Below are positions 7,749 to 17,731 of a stretch of DNA of 64,000 bases, piece after piece. Location of the stretch: NCBI GenBank assembly GCA_024760545.1, contig CP060501.1, positions 967,501 through 1,031,500 on the forward strand. Reading direction: 5' to 3'. The notes beneath the pieces were generated by a model that saw nothing but the letters and a program-made list of their open reading frames with translations, ran no database searches and was not told the DNA's origin. Positions within the stretch are counted from its first letter, which is position 1; every line of letters begins with the position of its first letter. The DNA comes from Nitrospira sp. (GTDB lineage Bacteria; Nitrospirota; Nitrospiria; Nitrospirales; Nitrospiraceae). Made by a program: the position numbers and the translations under genes.

Positions 7749-8666
7749 TCAGTTGACCGGAACCTGACGCAGCGATTGTCCCGTCGCAGCGCTGTAGGCC
7801 TCCGCCAGCGTGTGCACTTCCATCACCTGGATGGATCGCTCGGCTCCGGTGAAATTGAGATGGCTATTGTCCAATCCGTCCGGCACGATCATCACACTTT
7901 TTTTGAGATCCCGACAGGCACTCATCTTATCCACCAGCCGTCCGACGGGTCTGATCTCAGAATCCGGCTCGATGGTTCCCGACATGCACACGTCTTGGCG
8001 AATCGGATCGCCGAGCAGTGCCGAAGCGATGCCCACGGCAAAAATCCCGCCCGCGCTGGGTCCGTCCAGCCGGGTCGGAACCAGAATGCGCACACTCAGG
8101 TATCGAGGATCATATCCCACCGCCCTTGTGGCAACTGCGACAGCCGTATGAAAAGAGTGGACAGATGCAGGAAGCAGGTTCGAATCGCCCAGAATCTCCG
8201 GCCCCTTTCCGTCGGCTTTGTATGCAACCGTGAGTTGCGCCACCAATCCTGCCCAAGAGCCGGTAATGAAACCGACCTTGTCCTGCCCGATGCTCAAGAG
8301 AGGTAACGGCAGAGATACTTCGGAGAACGGCAATGGTTTCCTACTGGGGAGCTGCCGTGACGGGTCGAGGGAGACAGTTCCGGATAGAGATGGCTGAAGG
8401 GCGTCCGACGGCGAAGGCTTTGGACTTGGGGAAATTTTGAGCGGTGAATAGTTTTTTGGCTCACCAAGTTGCCGGCAACCCGGCGACCCACGGTCAGTAT
8501 AAAGGTCCGTCTGCCCCTGGCGTGGGCAGACCCAGGTTTCAGCCCATCCTGGATGCTCAAGCGTTTGTATCCCTTCCAACATGCACAGCACCACCCACAA
8601 TACAAACCAGTGATGCGGGGGCAGCGGTTTCAAGAGGTCGCGGAACGTGCCCGGCCGGCTTCTCAT
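7749..8666 (-). CDS. Secreted Lon-like serine protease (S16 domain without ATPase)
   Basis: 305 residues. An N-terminal hydrophobic stretch (WFVLWVVLCMLEGIQTL) looks like a signal peptide or anchor; a Pro/Ser-rich linker follows (residues ~75-125). The C-terminal ~190 residues are a Lon S16 proteolytic domain: catalytic Ser in LDGPSAGG, SGTIEPDSEIRPVG in place of Lon's TGEITLRGRVLPVG, and catalytic Lys in RLVDKMSACR. There is no AAA+ domain, so it would act without ATP, outside the cytoplasm. An SH3-like role for residues 40-75 (Cys-containing) is possible. Paired with the OB-fold gene downstream. Confidence 0.8.
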   Translation of the reverse strand: MRSRPGTFRDLLKPLPPHHWFVLWVVLCMLEGIQTLEHPGWAETWVCPRQGQTDLYTDRGSPGCRQLGEPKNYSPLKISPSPKPSPSDALQPSLSGTVSLDPSRQLPSRKPLPFSEVSLPLPLLSIGQDKVGFITGSWAGLVAQLTVAYKADGKGPEILGDSNLLPASVHSFHTAVAVATRAVGYDPRYLSVRILVPTRLDGPSAGGIFAVGIASALLGDPIRQDVCMSGTIEPDSEIRPVGRLVDKMSACRDLKKSVMIVPDGLDNSHLNFTGAERSIQVMEVHTLAEAYSAATGQSLRQVPVN

Positions 8667-8755
8667 AGCGGTGCCTGAAGCCTAGCTCCGAGAATGACAT
8701 TCGTCAAAACAAAGGAATTATTCTGTGGAGGATGTATGAAGAATATGAGAGTACA

Positions 8756-10030
8756 TCAACCCGGCAACGCCTGATACCACCCGTTGGCCTGGACGAGAGT
8801 CATTCTACTATCGAAAAGCCCGCTGACTCGATCATCCGTAAGTAATGTGGATTTGTGGCCATCTGCGATGATCTTCCCTGCCTTCAGGAAAACCACACGG
8901 CCAATCTCAGGGGGAATTTCATGCAGATGGTGAGTCACGAGCAGAACCGTCTTTCCTTTTGCGATCAGAGCGCGCAACAGATCAAGATACTGAAAGCAGG
9001 CCTTGAGATCGAGGCCGCTCGTCGGCTCGTCCAGCACCAGCACCGACGGGTCATGCACCAGCGCCCTCCCGAGCAGAAACCGCCTTTGCTCACCGGTGGA
9101 CAGATGGCCGAACCGTCGTCCGGCCAAGTGCGCAATACCCAACTCCTGCATCAGTTCATGTGCCCTCGCGACGTTTGCTTCGCCGAACTCTTGATACTCA
9201 TAGGTATCGTTGCTTGCATAGAAGCCAGAGAGGATGACGTTCACTCCCTCGGCACAGATCAGATAGTCTCGTTGAAGATCGTGCGAGACAATGCCGATTT
9301 GTTTCCGCACATCCCACACATTCCAGCGCTCTTCACCGAACAGCACAAGACGTGTTTCGTCCTTCGGCATCGCGTGGACTTCGCCCAATAATAACTTGAG
9401 TAGCGTCGATTTCCCCGCTCCGTTGGGTCCCACGATGGCCACATGTTCTCCGGCATGCAGCGCAAAGGAGAAATCCGAAAAGACGTAGGTCTCGCCTCGA
9501 TAGACTGTGGCATGTAGAATATCGAGTATTGGGGGAAGGTCGGCTGAACCGTGAATCTTTTTGGATAGATCGCCGACCGGCCGGCCAACGGATTGACCGG
9601 CGCGGCGAGCCCGCTCAAGGCCGGTGCGCGCCAACCCATCGACTCGTTCATTCTCTGGATGACCGTTGTGCCCCCTGACCCAGTGCCATTCGAGCGTATG
9701 GTCTGTAGCCAAGTTATCGAGACGTCGCCATAAATCCTCGTTCTTCACCGGTTCTTTACCGGCAGTCTTCCATCCTTTCCGTTTCCAGTTGTGGATCCAT
9801 TCGCTGATGCCCTTTTGAACATACTGCGAATCGGTATAGACCCGGGCCGTCACCGGCGAGGTGAACGATTCCAAGGCCTCGATAACCGCGAGCAACTCCA
9901 TGCGGTTGTTCGTCGTCGCCGGCTCTCCACCGCACAATTCTGTTTCCTGATCGCCATCCCGCAACAACACACCCCATCCCCCAGGCCCAGGATTCCCGCT
10001 GCACGCGCCATCTGTATAGATTTCGAGCAT
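8756..10030 (-). CDS. Fusion of ribonuclease HI and an ABC-type ATPase
   Basis: 424 residues in one unbroken frame. Residues ~1-145 are RNase HI with all four acidic active-site positions ([36 protein letters not shown]), which cleaves RNA in RNA-DNA hybrids. After a ~25-residue basic linker, residues ~168-415 form an ABC ATPase: Walker [10 protein letters not shown], variant signature LSTGEQRR, Walker [13 protein letters not shown], and H-loop THHLHEIP. The ATPase has no membrane part and resembles cytosolic ABC ATPases of the ModF/YlmA kind. Role of the fusion is unknown; the parts may simply be joined by loss of a stop codon, so both should be functional by motif. Confidence 0.88.
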   Translation of the reverse strand: MLEIYTDGACSGNPGPGGWGVLLRDGDQETELCGGEPATTNNRMELLAVIEALESFTSPVTARVYTDSQYVQKGISEWIHNWKRKGWKTAGKEPVKNEDLWRRLDNLATDHTLEWHWVRGHNGHPENERVDGLARTGLERARRAGQSVGRPVGDLSKKIHGSADLPPILDILHATVYRGETYVFSDFSFALHAGEHVAIVGPNGAGKSTLLKLLLGEVHAMPKDETRLVLFGEERWNVWDVRKQIGIVSHDLQRDYLICAEGVNVILSGFYASNDTYEYQEFGEANVARAHELMQELGIAHLAGRRFGHLSTGEQRRFLLGRALVHDPSVLVLDEPTSGLDLKACFQYLDLLRALIAKGKTVLLVTHHLHEIPPEIGRVVFLKAGKIIADGHKSTLLTDDRVSGLFDSRMTLVQANGWYQALPG

Positions 10031-10165
10031 TCAGTTCTTCCTTGGTTAATTCGCATCCGGATTGTACTACGATGTTTTCCATCCGAACCATGCCTGTCAT
10101 GACACATTCCCCACCATGCCACGTGACTCGATCGAAACACTTCAGTACAATAAGGCGTTAGTCGA

Positions 10166-10576
10166 ATGTGGTCTCTTGGAGCGAGTCATACCCTGCGAAC
10201 CCTTTTCCTTATCGGCACAGGGGGCTTCATCGGCTCAATTCTCCGCTACCTTCTGAGCGGGTACGTTCAACAACTGAGCAACAGCATCCAATTCCCATTC
10301 GGCACCCTTGCCGTTAATATCGTCGGGTGTGCAATGATCGGCTTTCTCGCCGAGCTCGCCGATCATCGTGGTGTCATCTCAGGAGAAGCACGGGCCTTTC
10401 TCATGGTCGGTCTGCTCGGCGGATTTACCACCTTCTCGGCCTTCGGCAACGAAACGATGAACCTGCTGCGCGACGGAGAACTGTGGTTAGCCGGAGGAAA
10501 TGTCATCGGCCATACGGTCCTGGGTCTTATCGCGGTATGGGCCGGCTACTCCACGGCTTATCTTCTCTGGAGATGA
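10166..10576 (+). CDS. crcB: Fluoride channel CrcB/Fluc
   Basis: 136 residues with four membrane helices. Family motifs are clear: GGFIGSILRYLLSG, the Asn-containing TLAVNIVGC, and GLLGGFTTFSAFGNE with the Phe/Thr/Ser track for fluoride. It works as a dual-topology dimer that exports fluoride. No fluoride riboswitch could be recognised in the 130 bases upstream. It is 3 bases ahead of a DUF190 gene, a common partner of crcB. Confidence 0.93.
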   Translation: MWSLGASHTLRTLFLIGTGGFIGSILRYLLSGYVQQLSNSIQFPFGTLAVNIVGCAMIGFLAELADHRGVISGEARAFLMVGLLGGFTTFSAFGNETMNLLRDGELWLAGGNVIGHTVLGLIAVWAGYSTAYLLWR

Positions 10577-10579
10577 TCG

Positions 10580-10924
10580 ATGCGTGTTGAAAGCGGCTGC
10601 CTTCTCAGGATCTTTTCCGGAGAACGGGACAAACACAATGGGCGACCGCTCTATGAATGGATCGTCGCTCAGGCCCATGCGCGGCAACTCGCCGGAGCCA
10701 CAGTTCACCGCGGGCTCATGGGATTCGGACCCCACACTCGCGTGATTCATACATTCAAGATCGAGCGTCTGGCTGAAGATCTCCCCATCACCGTTGAAAT
10801 AATTGATTCGCGCGACAAGATAGACGAGTTTCTCGCCTTCCTCGAACAGCAGGTCGTCTCAGACCTGCTCGCCACCCTCCAGCCGATTGCGATCTGCGTT
10901 CTTGAGCAACCTGCGTCATCGTAG
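10580..10924 (+). CDS. DUF190 family protein, CrcB partner
   Basis: 114 residues. The pattern LLRIFSGERDKHNGRPLYEW, then ATVHRGLMGFG, and VEIIDSRDKIDEFL is that of DUF190, a PII-like ferredoxin-fold family. These proteins commonly stand next to crcB and are thought to sense or modulate fluoride export, but no biochemical role is fixed. Starts 3 bases after crcB and is surely co-transcribed. Confidence 0.88.
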   Translation: MRVESGCLLRIFSGERDKHNGRPLYEWIVAQAHARQLAGATVHRGLMGFGPHTRVIHTFKIERLAEDLPITVEIIDSRDKIDEFLAFLEQQVVSDLLATLQPIAICVLEQPASS

Positions 10925-10982
10925 CGGCTCCGCATCCCGCACAGCCTTCCTCGTGGAAACGAATCATCTGAGCGGGTGATTC

Positions 10983-12146
10983 CTACGCCTCGGCAGGATC
11001 GGAGTTGATTTTCGCAGCTGGAGTCTTGTTCGTGGAAACAGGGGATTTCTTCAATGAGCCTGCGATCTTGGGGGTCTTCGTCGTCACATCGGCATTTTGG
11101 GCGCGATGCAGCAGCGCGTGATCCATCAGGACGAGAGCCATCATGGCTTCGGCAATTGGCGTCGCGCGGATGCCGACACAAGGATCATGGCGGCCGTTGG
11201 TCTCGACCGTCACTGGATTTCCGTGCTTATCGATGGACCGGCGCGGGATACGGATACTCGATGTCGGCTTGATCCCGATCGTCACGACAATATCCTGCCC
11301 CGTGGCAATGCCACCCAGAATACCGCCGGCATGATTCGTCACGAATCCCTCCGGCGTGAGTTCGTCACCATGTTCAGACCCACGTTGGGCAACCGAGGCA
11401 AAGCCCGCCCCGATCTCAACCGCCTTGACTGCATTGATGCCCATCATCGCCGCAGCTAAATCGGCATCCAATTTCGCGTAGACCGGCGCGCCCCATCCAA
11501 CCGGCACATGCTCAGCTACGGTCGTGATCCGTGCCCCCACTGAATCGCCAGCTTTCCGCAGCTCATCCATGAACAATTCCAGCGTGGGCACCAAATCCGG
11601 ATCGGCGGAGAAAAATGGATTCTGCCCCACGACGTTCCAATCTTTGAACGACAATTCATGAGGCCCCAGCTGGCTCAGATATCCCCGAATCACCACACCA
11701 TGCTTCTCGTTGAGCCACTTCCTGGCAATCGCAGCCGCGGCGACGCGAACGGCTGTCTCTCGGGCCGACGCGCGTCCCCCTCCTCGATAATCGCGAATGC
11801 CGTATTTCTGCCAGTAGGTGTAGTCCGCATGTCCGGGACGGAAGGTATCGATCAGATTCCCGTAATCGCGGCTCCGCGCGTCTTCATTGCGAATGAGCAG
11901 CGCAATGGGAACTCCGGTGGTTTGGCCTTCAAACACTCCGGACAGGATCTCCACGCGATCCGATTCCTGGCGTTGGGTCACATGCCGGGAGGTACCGGGC
12001 TTCCGGCGGTCGAGATCCTTCTGAATATCTTCCGAGGAAAGCGCGAGACCAGGCGGGCAGCCATCAACCACACACCCAATTGCCGGCCCATGGCTCTCAC
12101 CGAAGGAGGTGACGGTGAAGATTCTGCCAAACGTATTGCCAGCCAT
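10983..12146 (-). CDS. aroC: Chorismate synthase
   Basis: 387 residues. Last step of the shikimate pathway: EPSP to chorismate, with reduced FMN. Conserved blocks: [19 protein letters not shown] near the start, [29 protein letters not shown], and the later [17 protein letters not shown] with [11 protein letters not shown]. The C-terminus has a ~40-residue Lys/Ala/Pro-rich tail beyond the usual end, probably disordered. Starts 6 bases after aspS, forming the tail of the rluB-aspS-aroC operon. Confidence 0.96.
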   Translation of the reverse strand: MAGNTFGRIFTVTSFGESHGPAIGCVVDGCPPGLALSSEDIQKDLDRRKPGTSRHVTQRQESDRVEILSGVFEGQTTGVPIALLIRNEDARSRDYGNLIDTFRPGHADYTYWQKYGIRDYRGGGRASARETAVRVAAAAIARKWLNEKHGVVIRGYLSQLGPHELSFKDWNVVGQNPFFSADPDLVPTLELFMDELRKAGDSVGARITTVAEHVPVGWGAPVYAKLDADLAAAMMGINAVKAVEIGAGFASVAQRGSEHGDELTPEGFVTNHAGGILGGIATGQDIVVTIGIKPTSSIRIPRRSIDKHGNPVTVETNGRHDPCVGIRATPIAEAMMALVLMDHALLHRAQNADVTTKTPKIAGSLKKSPVSTNKTPAAKINSDPAEA

Positions 12147-12152
12147 AGGGAT

Positions 12153-13916
12153 CTACTCCACGAGATCCAGCTTAATCCGCAACTCCTTCAATTGCTCCGG
12201 GCCGACGGTGGACGGCGCATCGGTCAGCGGACATTGCGCCTTCTGGGTCTTGGGGAACGCGATGACATCGCGGATCGAATCGGCATGGCCGAGCAGCATG
12301 ACCAATCGATCCAATCCGAAAGCGATCCCGCCGTGGGGCGGCGCGCCGAAGTCGAGCGCTTCCAGCAGGAACCCGAATTTAGCCTGTGCTTGCTCCTTGC
12401 TGATGCCTAAGAGATCGAGGATTCGAAGCTGCACCTCGCTTCGGTGGTTGCGGATACTGCCGCCGCCGATTTCACTCCCGTTGAGCACCATGTCATACGC
12501 CTTGGCCCTGACTTTCAACGGCTCCGAGTCCAACAGTTTCAAGTCTTCGTCCATCGGCGCAGCGAAGGGATTATGCATGAAGACATAGCGCTTTTCCTCC
12601 GGCGAGTAATCCAGCAGTGGAAATTCGGTGACCCACAGCGGCTTCCAGGCAGTCTTGTCGATCACATTGAGTTCTTCACCCAGCAGCAAACGGATACGAC
12701 CCAGCACGTCGTGCACGACCGCCGGCTTATCGGCACCGAACAGCACGAGATCCCCGGGCTTGGCATCGGGCAACGCGGCGGCAAAGGCCTTCGCATCCAG
12801 GAATTTTGCAATGACTGATTCGAGCTGACCTTCGGCAGTAAGCTTGAGCCAGGCCAAGCCCTTGGCGCCGAAGCTCTTCGCCGTTTCGCCCAGCGCATCG
12901 ATTCGTGTGCGCGAAAGCGACGCTCCGCCCTTCACGATCAACGCCTTGACGATACCGCCCTTCGCCGCCGCATCTTTAAAGACTTTAAACTCGCTCGACG
13001 CGCCAAACGCCGTCACATCGTGAAGCGGCATGTCGAACCGGAGATCCGGTTTATCTGAACCATAGCGGCCCATGGCTTCCGCATAGGTCACCCGTGGAAA
13101 GGGCGCCGGCAGCTCCACACCGCCGGCTTCACGGAACACAGTCACGATCATCTGTTCCATCAAACTCATGACATCCGACCGATCCACGAACGACATTTCC
13201 AAGTCGATCTGGGTGAACTCCGGCTGCCGGTCGTTGCGGAGATCTTCATCGCGGAAGCAGCGCGCAATCTGATAATACCGATCGACCCCGCTCACCATCA
13301 GGACTTGTTTGAACAATTGCGGCGATTGCGGCAAGGCAAAGAACTGCCCGGGATTGACCCGGCTCGGCACCAAGTAATCCCTGGCTCCTTCCGGCGTGCT
13401 TTTCGTCAGGATCGGGGTCTCAATCTCCAGGAACGCTTCCGCATTCAAGAAGCCTCTCGTCGCCTGCATGATCCGATGCCGCAGGCTCAAGAGCTGCTGC
13501 ATTCTCGGACGGCGAAGATCCAGGTAGCGATACTTCAGGCGGATGGCTTCCGTCACTTCCGCCTCGTCTTCAATCAAGAATGGCGGCGTCTTTGCCTCAT
13601 TCAGAATGTCCACCTCATCCACAAAAACTTCGATCTCCCCCGTCGCGAGATTGGGATTCTTCGACTCATCCGGCCGCGCCATGACTGTGCCGGTGACCGA
13701 CACGACACACTCGCTGCGGAGTAAGTGTGCCGCCTGGTGGACCTTGAGATTTCGTTCGGCGTTGAACACGACCTGTGTTAGGCCCGTCCGGTCGCGAAGG
13801 TCGATGAAGATGACCATGCCGTGGTCGCGCCGCCGCTGAACCCAACCGTTCAAGACGACAATTTGGCTCACGTGTTTCTTGTTCAACTCGCCGCAACGGT
13901 GTGTGCGATTCTTCAT
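12153..13916 (-). CDS. aspS: Aspartyl-tRNA synthetase (possibly non-discriminating)
   Basis: 587 residues from the ATG at 13916, which overlaps the rluB stop (ATGA); the upstream frame extends 18 codons but lacks support. OB-fold anticodon domain ([19 protein letters not shown]), class II motif 2 ([20 protein letters not shown]), bacterial GAD insert domain (residues ~290-420) and motif 3 ([15 protein letters not shown]). Charges tRNA-Asp; in bacteria lacking AsnRS it may also charge tRNA-Asn, which the window cannot decide. Cytoplasmic. Confidence 0.97.
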   Translation of the reverse strand: MKNRTHRCGELNKKHVSQIVVLNGWVQRRRDHGMVIFIDLRDRTGLTQVVFNAERNLKVHQAAHLLRSECVVSVTGTVMARPDESKNPNLATGEIEVFVDEVDILNEAKTPPFLIEDEAEVTEAIRLKYRYLDLRRPRMQQLLSLRHRIMQATRGFLNAEAFLEIETPILTKSTPEGARDYLVPSRVNPGQFFALPQSPQLFKQVLMVSGVDRYYQIARCFRDEDLRNDRQPEFTQIDLEMSFVDRSDVMSLMEQMIVTVFREAGGVELPAPFPRVTYAEAMGRYGSDKPDLRFDMPLHDVTAFGASSEFKVFKDAAAKGGIVKALIVKGGASLSRTRIDALGETAKSFGAKGLAWLKLTAEGQLESVIAKFLDAKAFAAALPDAKPGDLVLFGADKPAVVHDVLGRIRLLLGEELNVIDKTAWKPLWVTEFPLLDYSPEEKRYVFMHNPFAAPMDEDLKLLDSEPLKVRAKAYDMVLNGSEIGGGSIRNHRSEVQLRILDLLGISKEQAQAKFGFLLEALDFGAPPHGGIAFGLDRLVMLLGHADSIRDVIAFPKTQKAQCPLTDAPSTVGPEQLKELRIKLDLVE

Positions 13917-14758
13917 ACAGCCTGCACCTTCTTCGCTGATACCTTCTTCGTTTTGTCCGGTTTGGCCCATCCAGCCTGTCTCGCCGGTCGTTTCGATCTG
14001 AACACCTGCTCGTCTCCCCGTTCAACAGCCTCTCGTCGCTCTTCAACCAGTTCCCGCAAGGCATTCGCTTCCCGATCGCTCAAAAACCGGAATTCGCCAG
14101 GCGCAAGATCCCCAAGAGACAGTGGCCCCATCCGAACCCGCATCAACTTGAGCACCGGATGCCCGACAGCTTCCAGCATGCGTTTGATCTGATGTTTACG
14201 CCCTTCGCGGATGGTGATTTCCAACCACGAGTTTTGCTCAGCCTTCTTCACCTTCTTCACGTACGCCGGACCAGTCATCCCATCTTCAAGACGGATCCCT
14301 CGTTCCAACTTCTTGATCTCTTCATCCGTTAAAATCTTTTTGACCTTAATCAAGTAGGTCTTAGGCACATGGTACCGAGGATGCAGTAACGCCTGGGCCA
14401 GGTCGCCGTTGTTCGTCAGGAGCATCAATCCTTCACTATCGAAATCGAGCCGTCCGACCGGGAACACCCGAACATACACACCCCGCAAGAAGTCCTTCAC
14501 CGTCGTCCGTCCGCCCGGATCGTCCAATGTGGACATCACATTCTTGGGTTTATGCAGAATCAGATACACGAACGGCTGCGCCGAATTCAGGTGCTTCCCG
14601 TCCACCTTCACGTGATCACGCGCTGGATCGACCTTCGTCCCAAGCTCAGTGACGACCTTCCCGTTCACCGACACCCGGCCGGCGGCGATCAACAGCTCCG
14701 CCTTTCGGCGCGACGAAAGCCCTGTGCCTGCAATGATTTTTTGGAGACGCACTTCCAT
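13913..14758 (-). CDS. rluB: 23S rRNA pseudouridine synthase (RluB/RsuA family)
   Basis: 281 residues from the ATG at 14758 ([20 protein letters not shown] is the usual start); an ORF extension of 16 codons upstream is unlikely. An S4 RNA-binding domain (residues 1-60), then the RsuA-type catalytic core with the catalytic Asp in [17 protein letters not shown] and the [19 protein letters not shown] block. Basic tail of ~50 residues. Modifies the peptidyl-transferase region of 23S rRNA (or another rRNA position). First gene of the operon with aspS and aroC. Confidence 0.9.
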   Translation of the reverse strand: MEVRLQKIIAGTGLSSRRKAELLIAAGRVSVNGKVVTELGTKVDPARDHVKVDGKHLNSAQPFVYLILHKPKNVMSTLDDPGGRTTVKDFLRGVYVRVFPVGRLDFDSEGLMLLTNNGDLAQALLHPRYHVPKTYLIKVKKILTDEEIKKLERGIRLEDGMTGPAYVKKVKKAEQNSWLEITIREGRKHQIKRMLEAVGHPVLKLMRVRMGPLSLGDLAPGEFRFLSDREANALRELVEERREAVERGDEQVFRSKRPARQAGWAKPDKTKKVSAKKVQAV

Positions 14759-15011
14759 TTCGTTAACTTTAATCTTTAATAGCGAATCGTGAACTGCAAA
14801 ATGCAAGAGTATCTTATGACTGTAGTGCCTCCTGAAATCAAGCCACCTGAGCCGTTTGTTGAGCCTTGCATTGAACCGGGCTACGGTATCCGAGCACTTG
14901 ATGCGGCCGCTCGTGGTTGTACCACTTCAGCTAGAGAGGGCTCCGGAAATTTGGACAGTGTGCTAAGTGGTCGCCTGCCCTCTTGACGTTGGCTCCGTTT
15001 CAAGACAACTC
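14759..15011. other. Intergenic spacer, no gene seen
   Basis: The 250 bases between rluB and the first transposase fragment contain no reading frame with recognisable content. The right end, about 14990-15011, adjoins the IS remnant and may include its decayed terminus. Marks the left border of the accessory island. Confidence 0.5.
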
Positions 15012-15540
15012 TTAACCAAAGGAGAGGGCTTCTTCAACGTTCTGTTCTACATGACTTTGGGCAATAAACTCGCTCAGGGTCAGGTGTCCGAGTGAGCTAT
15101 GGAGGCGGGGCTGCAAATCCATACTAAAATCGACCGTGATCGAACGCGGCCCCGACTCATCCCCCAAGATCCGATCGAGCACCTGCCCCACCTTCTCATC
15201 AGACACGCGAAGCCCTGCCTCTAGCTCGGACTGGAACGACTCCAGTGATCGACGACGATCAGGATCCGATAGGGCCGCCTTTCACCCAAGGTATCATGCA
15301 CGAAATCCATACTCCAGCGTTTCTGTGGACCGGTGGGCATTGGAGCTGGTCTCCGATGCGGCGAGATATGTTTGTGCCTCCGCAGTTCGCTCACGCCAGA
15401 TACGTGTACTTCTTCTTCGAACCCAAAAGGCTGCTCGGCGATTCCGAGTTACCGGCAGAGATCGCTGGCGAGAGGCCTGCTCTCGGCTTGGCGGAGAGCA
15501 CAGACAATCTGCTCATCGGAGAACCTTGACCGCCTCATGA
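15012..15540 (-). pseudogene. Decayed IS3-family (IS407-like) transposase
   Basis: Read on the minus strand. It starts with MRRSRFSDEQIVCALRQAES (15538 leftward), the first residues of IS3-family OrfA, which then hits a stop. OrfB parts follow: KRWSMDFVHDTLGERRPYRI, LIVVDHWSRS, and then VLDRILGDESGPRSITVDF joined directly to RLHSSLGHLTLSEF, the C-terminal motif. The segment between DDE residues and the tail has been deleted, and frame changes join the pieces. No intact reading frame over 64 codons remains. Clearly a dead mobile element. Confidence 0.85.
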
Positions 15541-15919
15541 ATACACTCCTTATCATCGAGGACCGCCGAAGCCACCTTTTACTCTAGTTTTGAACTGCCG
15601 TTATATTAAGAGTAAACTTCAGAGCGGTATCCCGTGCAAAGTCAGGTCGCATGATGACCACAGCCGGAGCGATCAGCGCCATGACCGCTTTTACAGGGAG
15701 AAAGGACTTGACCAGGGAACATTGGTAGGGAGATCCCCCGCATGCATCAGGCAGAGAGGGTAGAACATTCTCGACGGACGCTATATGAAGGGGAAGGCCA
15801 TCGCGTCGTGGGATGGAAAGACCGCTTCCAGAGTGATGCCTTCAATCAGAGCTTTTCTCAGGCTGTGACTTTTGTTGATAAATGAGCGGACGCCGAGATG
15901 TACAAAGGAGGTGACACAC
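15541..15919. other. Intergenic stretch, no gene seen
   Basis: About 380 bases between the transposase remnant and the small twin-arginine ORF. Short frames occur on both strands but none has a ribosome binding site or a recognisable motif. The promoter for the 15920 gene pair presumably lies in the last 100 bases, but no clear -35/-10 pair was seen. Confidence 0.5.
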
Positions 15920-16063
15920 ATGTGTTCACGCAGAGGATTCTTGATCGGATTGTTTTTGTTCACCCAAATGAGTTTGCTCACTCGCATTTCCGACAATATT
16001 CATAGCAGAAGGAGTGGAAAATTCATGAAACAAGGCTGGGTGCTACAAACAGGAGATATTTGA
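15920..16063 (+). CDS. 47-residue peptide with twin-arginine-like signal, coupled to GMC oxidoreductase
   Basis: Too short for routine gene calls, but preceded by a perfect Shine-Dalgarno (AAAGGAGGTGA, 15904-15914, spacing 5) before ATG. The peptide begins MCSRRGFLIGLFLFTQMSLL, a twin-arginine-type n-region followed by a hydrophobic segment, and ends in a basic tail. Its TGA stop overlaps the GMC start by one base (TGATG), so the two are translationally coupled. Some membrane-bound GMC dehydrogenases have a small Tat-targeted partner subunit that carries the catalytic subunit out of the cell; this may be a minimal or shortened version. Alternatively, a leader peptide. Confidence 0.6.
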   Translation: MCSRRGFLIGLFLFTQMSLLTRISDNIHSRRSGKFMKQGWVLQTGDI

Positions 16064-17502
16064 TGCATATTGATTTCAACCTTTCAGTAAACGGCCTCCC
16101 GAAGATAGCAGATTTTTGCGTGGTGGGATCAGGGCCAGCCGGAATGACTGTCGCGTTAGAACTTGGAGACTATGGTCGTTCAGTGATCCTCTTAGAGGGA
16201 GGCGGCCTTAATCGGAGCGCGGAGTCTCAGGAGATTTATAAGGGGGATGTGATAGGTGACCCCTACTTCGAACTTGATTCTGCTCGGTTACGATATCTGG
16301 GGGGTACGAGTGGCCATTGGGGAGGGCACTGCCTACCACTAGCTGAAATTGATTTCCAAAAGAAGGAGGGCTTTGAGGATGCATACTGGCCAATAGAAAA
16401 GAACGCCCTAGACCCCTTCTTGGGGAAAGCACTGTCCATTCTCGAAATTCCAGAACCACCCCATGACGTTGTCGTAGATCGTGAATTCGGCATCAGACAA
16501 ATTGGTGCTTCGCATTCGCTAGTTCGATTTGGTGAAAAATATCGGGAGAGACTTAATTCGTCGACAAACGTCATTTACGTTACAAACGCCAACCTAACGG
16601 GATTGCAGACTGATGGCCAGCGTGTCGTGAGTGTAACCGCTACGAACTATTCGGGGCAATCTACCGACGTAAAGGCGAAACACTTCATTTTGGCGATGGG
16701 CGGGATAGAAAACAGCCGGATGCTTCTGTGGTGTAATCATCAGACGAAGGGGAAAATTGTTGACCCTCGAGCACCCTTAGGTCGGTATTGGATGGAGCAC
16801 CCCGCTTTCACGGTGGGAGAAGCGCTCGTTGATCTCAAATTGACGCCTCTTTATCAGGGGAAGAGCTTGGTTGGTTTGACGGATGCGGTAAAAGGAAAGT
16901 TATCGACGTTAAATTGCACTATTTCAGTGAGAGGAATGTCAACTGAAGGGACACGGGCGCTGCTTCGCGACCTTTTATGCGTCGCGCCGAAAGCCGGCGC
17001 ATGGGCCGCTTCCCTCGTAGGGGAAAACCTCGTGTGTGGGAAAATCCTCAGAGCGCAGTGGGAACAAGAACCCATTTGGAATAATCATGTGAAACTGTCC
17101 GAGACGAAGCGTGACCGTTTCGGAATTCCGATGACGGAGCTTCACTGGAAAAAAACAGGTCGAGATCTCGCCACGCTACGAAAATCCCTTTCTCAGTTCA
17201 ATGATTATGTGATGGCCAGAAATTTCGGACGCATCAAGTTTGCCAATTGGGTGTTTGGCAATGATGGTTTTCCCGATTACCGCGAGACGGATGATGAGGG
17301 CGCTGGTTGGCACCACATGGGCGGCACTCGAATGGCAGACACGGTCAAGAATGGTGTTGTGGATACAAATTGTCGTGTGTTTGGACAAAATAATCTGTAC
17401 GTCGCTGGCTCATCAGTTTTTCCATCTGGTGGAGCGGCCAACCCAACTCTCACGATTGTTCAGCTCGCCTTGCGATTGGCGAAGCATTTGCGGAATGTCT
17501 GA
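16063..17502 (+). CDS. GMC-family FAD-dependent oxidoreductase
   Basis: 479 residues from ATG 16063 (RBS AGGAGA 7 bases before). N-terminal FAD-binding Rossmann motif FCVVGSGPAGMTVALELG with the following Glu (LLEGGG). GGTSGHWGGHC is the GMC signature-like loop that holds FAD. The C-terminal domain (WHHMGGTRMADT, NLYVAGSSVFPSGGAANPT) carries the catalytic His and Asn of glucose-methanol-choline enzymes of the bacterial sugar/alcohol dehydrogenase type. Substrate unknown; a sugar or polyol is likely. No signal peptide of its own, so export would depend on the coupled twin-arginine peptide. Base composition is more A/T-rich than genes outside the island. Confidence 0.88.
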   Translation: MHIDFNLSVNGLPKIADFCVVGSGPAGMTVALELGDYGRSVILLEGGGLNRSAESQEIYKGDVIGDPYFELDSARLRYLGGTSGHWGGHCLPLAEIDFQKKEGFEDAYWPIEKNALDPFLGKALSILEIPEPPHDVVVDREFGIRQIGASHSLVRFGEKYRERLNSSTNVIYVTNANLTGLQTDGQRVVSVTATNYSGQSTDVKAKHFILAMGGIENSRMLLWCNHQTKGKIVDPRAPLGRYWMEHPAFTVGEALVDLKLTPLYQGKSLVGLTDAVKGKLSTLNCTISVRGMSTEGTRALLRDLLCVAPKAGAWAASLVGENLVCGKILRAQWEQEPIWNNHVKLSETKRDRFGIPMTELHWKKTGRDLATLRKSLSQFNDYVMARNFGRIKFANWVFGNDGFPDYRETDDEGAGWHHMGGTRMADTVKNGVVDTNCRVFGQNNLYVAGSSVFPSGGAANPTLTIVQLALRLAKHLRNV

Positions 17503-17508
17503 AATGAC

Positions 17509-17607
17509 TCAGTGATCGCGGAGCAGGTTCATCGACGCAAGGAGAGGTGGCTTCGCTTGGCGAAGCGGATGGACGGCCTGCTCTTTGGTGAACTTCGACC
17601 GCTTCAC
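17509..17607 (-). pseudogene. IS3-family OrfA N-terminal fragment
   Basis: On the minus strand, from a GTG at 17607: KRSKFTKEQAVHPLRQAKPP, which matches the start of IS3-family OrfA (compare RRSRFSDEQIVCALRQAES in the remnant at 15.5 kb). Only 32 codons survive, then a stop. A second copy of the same element class, now reduced to its first ~100 bases. Confidence 0.7.
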
Positions 17608-17731
17608 GAGGTGCGTCCTTTTCCCCTGCCCCTGTTGAAGCAGTACCTTACTCCAAGTGTGAACCGTCCTCTTTTATTGAGATGGCCTTGGACTTTCTCG
17701 GAGATACCCAGTATTTCGTGGAGTATCATAT

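Noticed and set aside
10031-10165. Fluoride riboswitch upstream of crcB
   Set aside because: No matching conserved pseudoknot sequence could be found in the leader.
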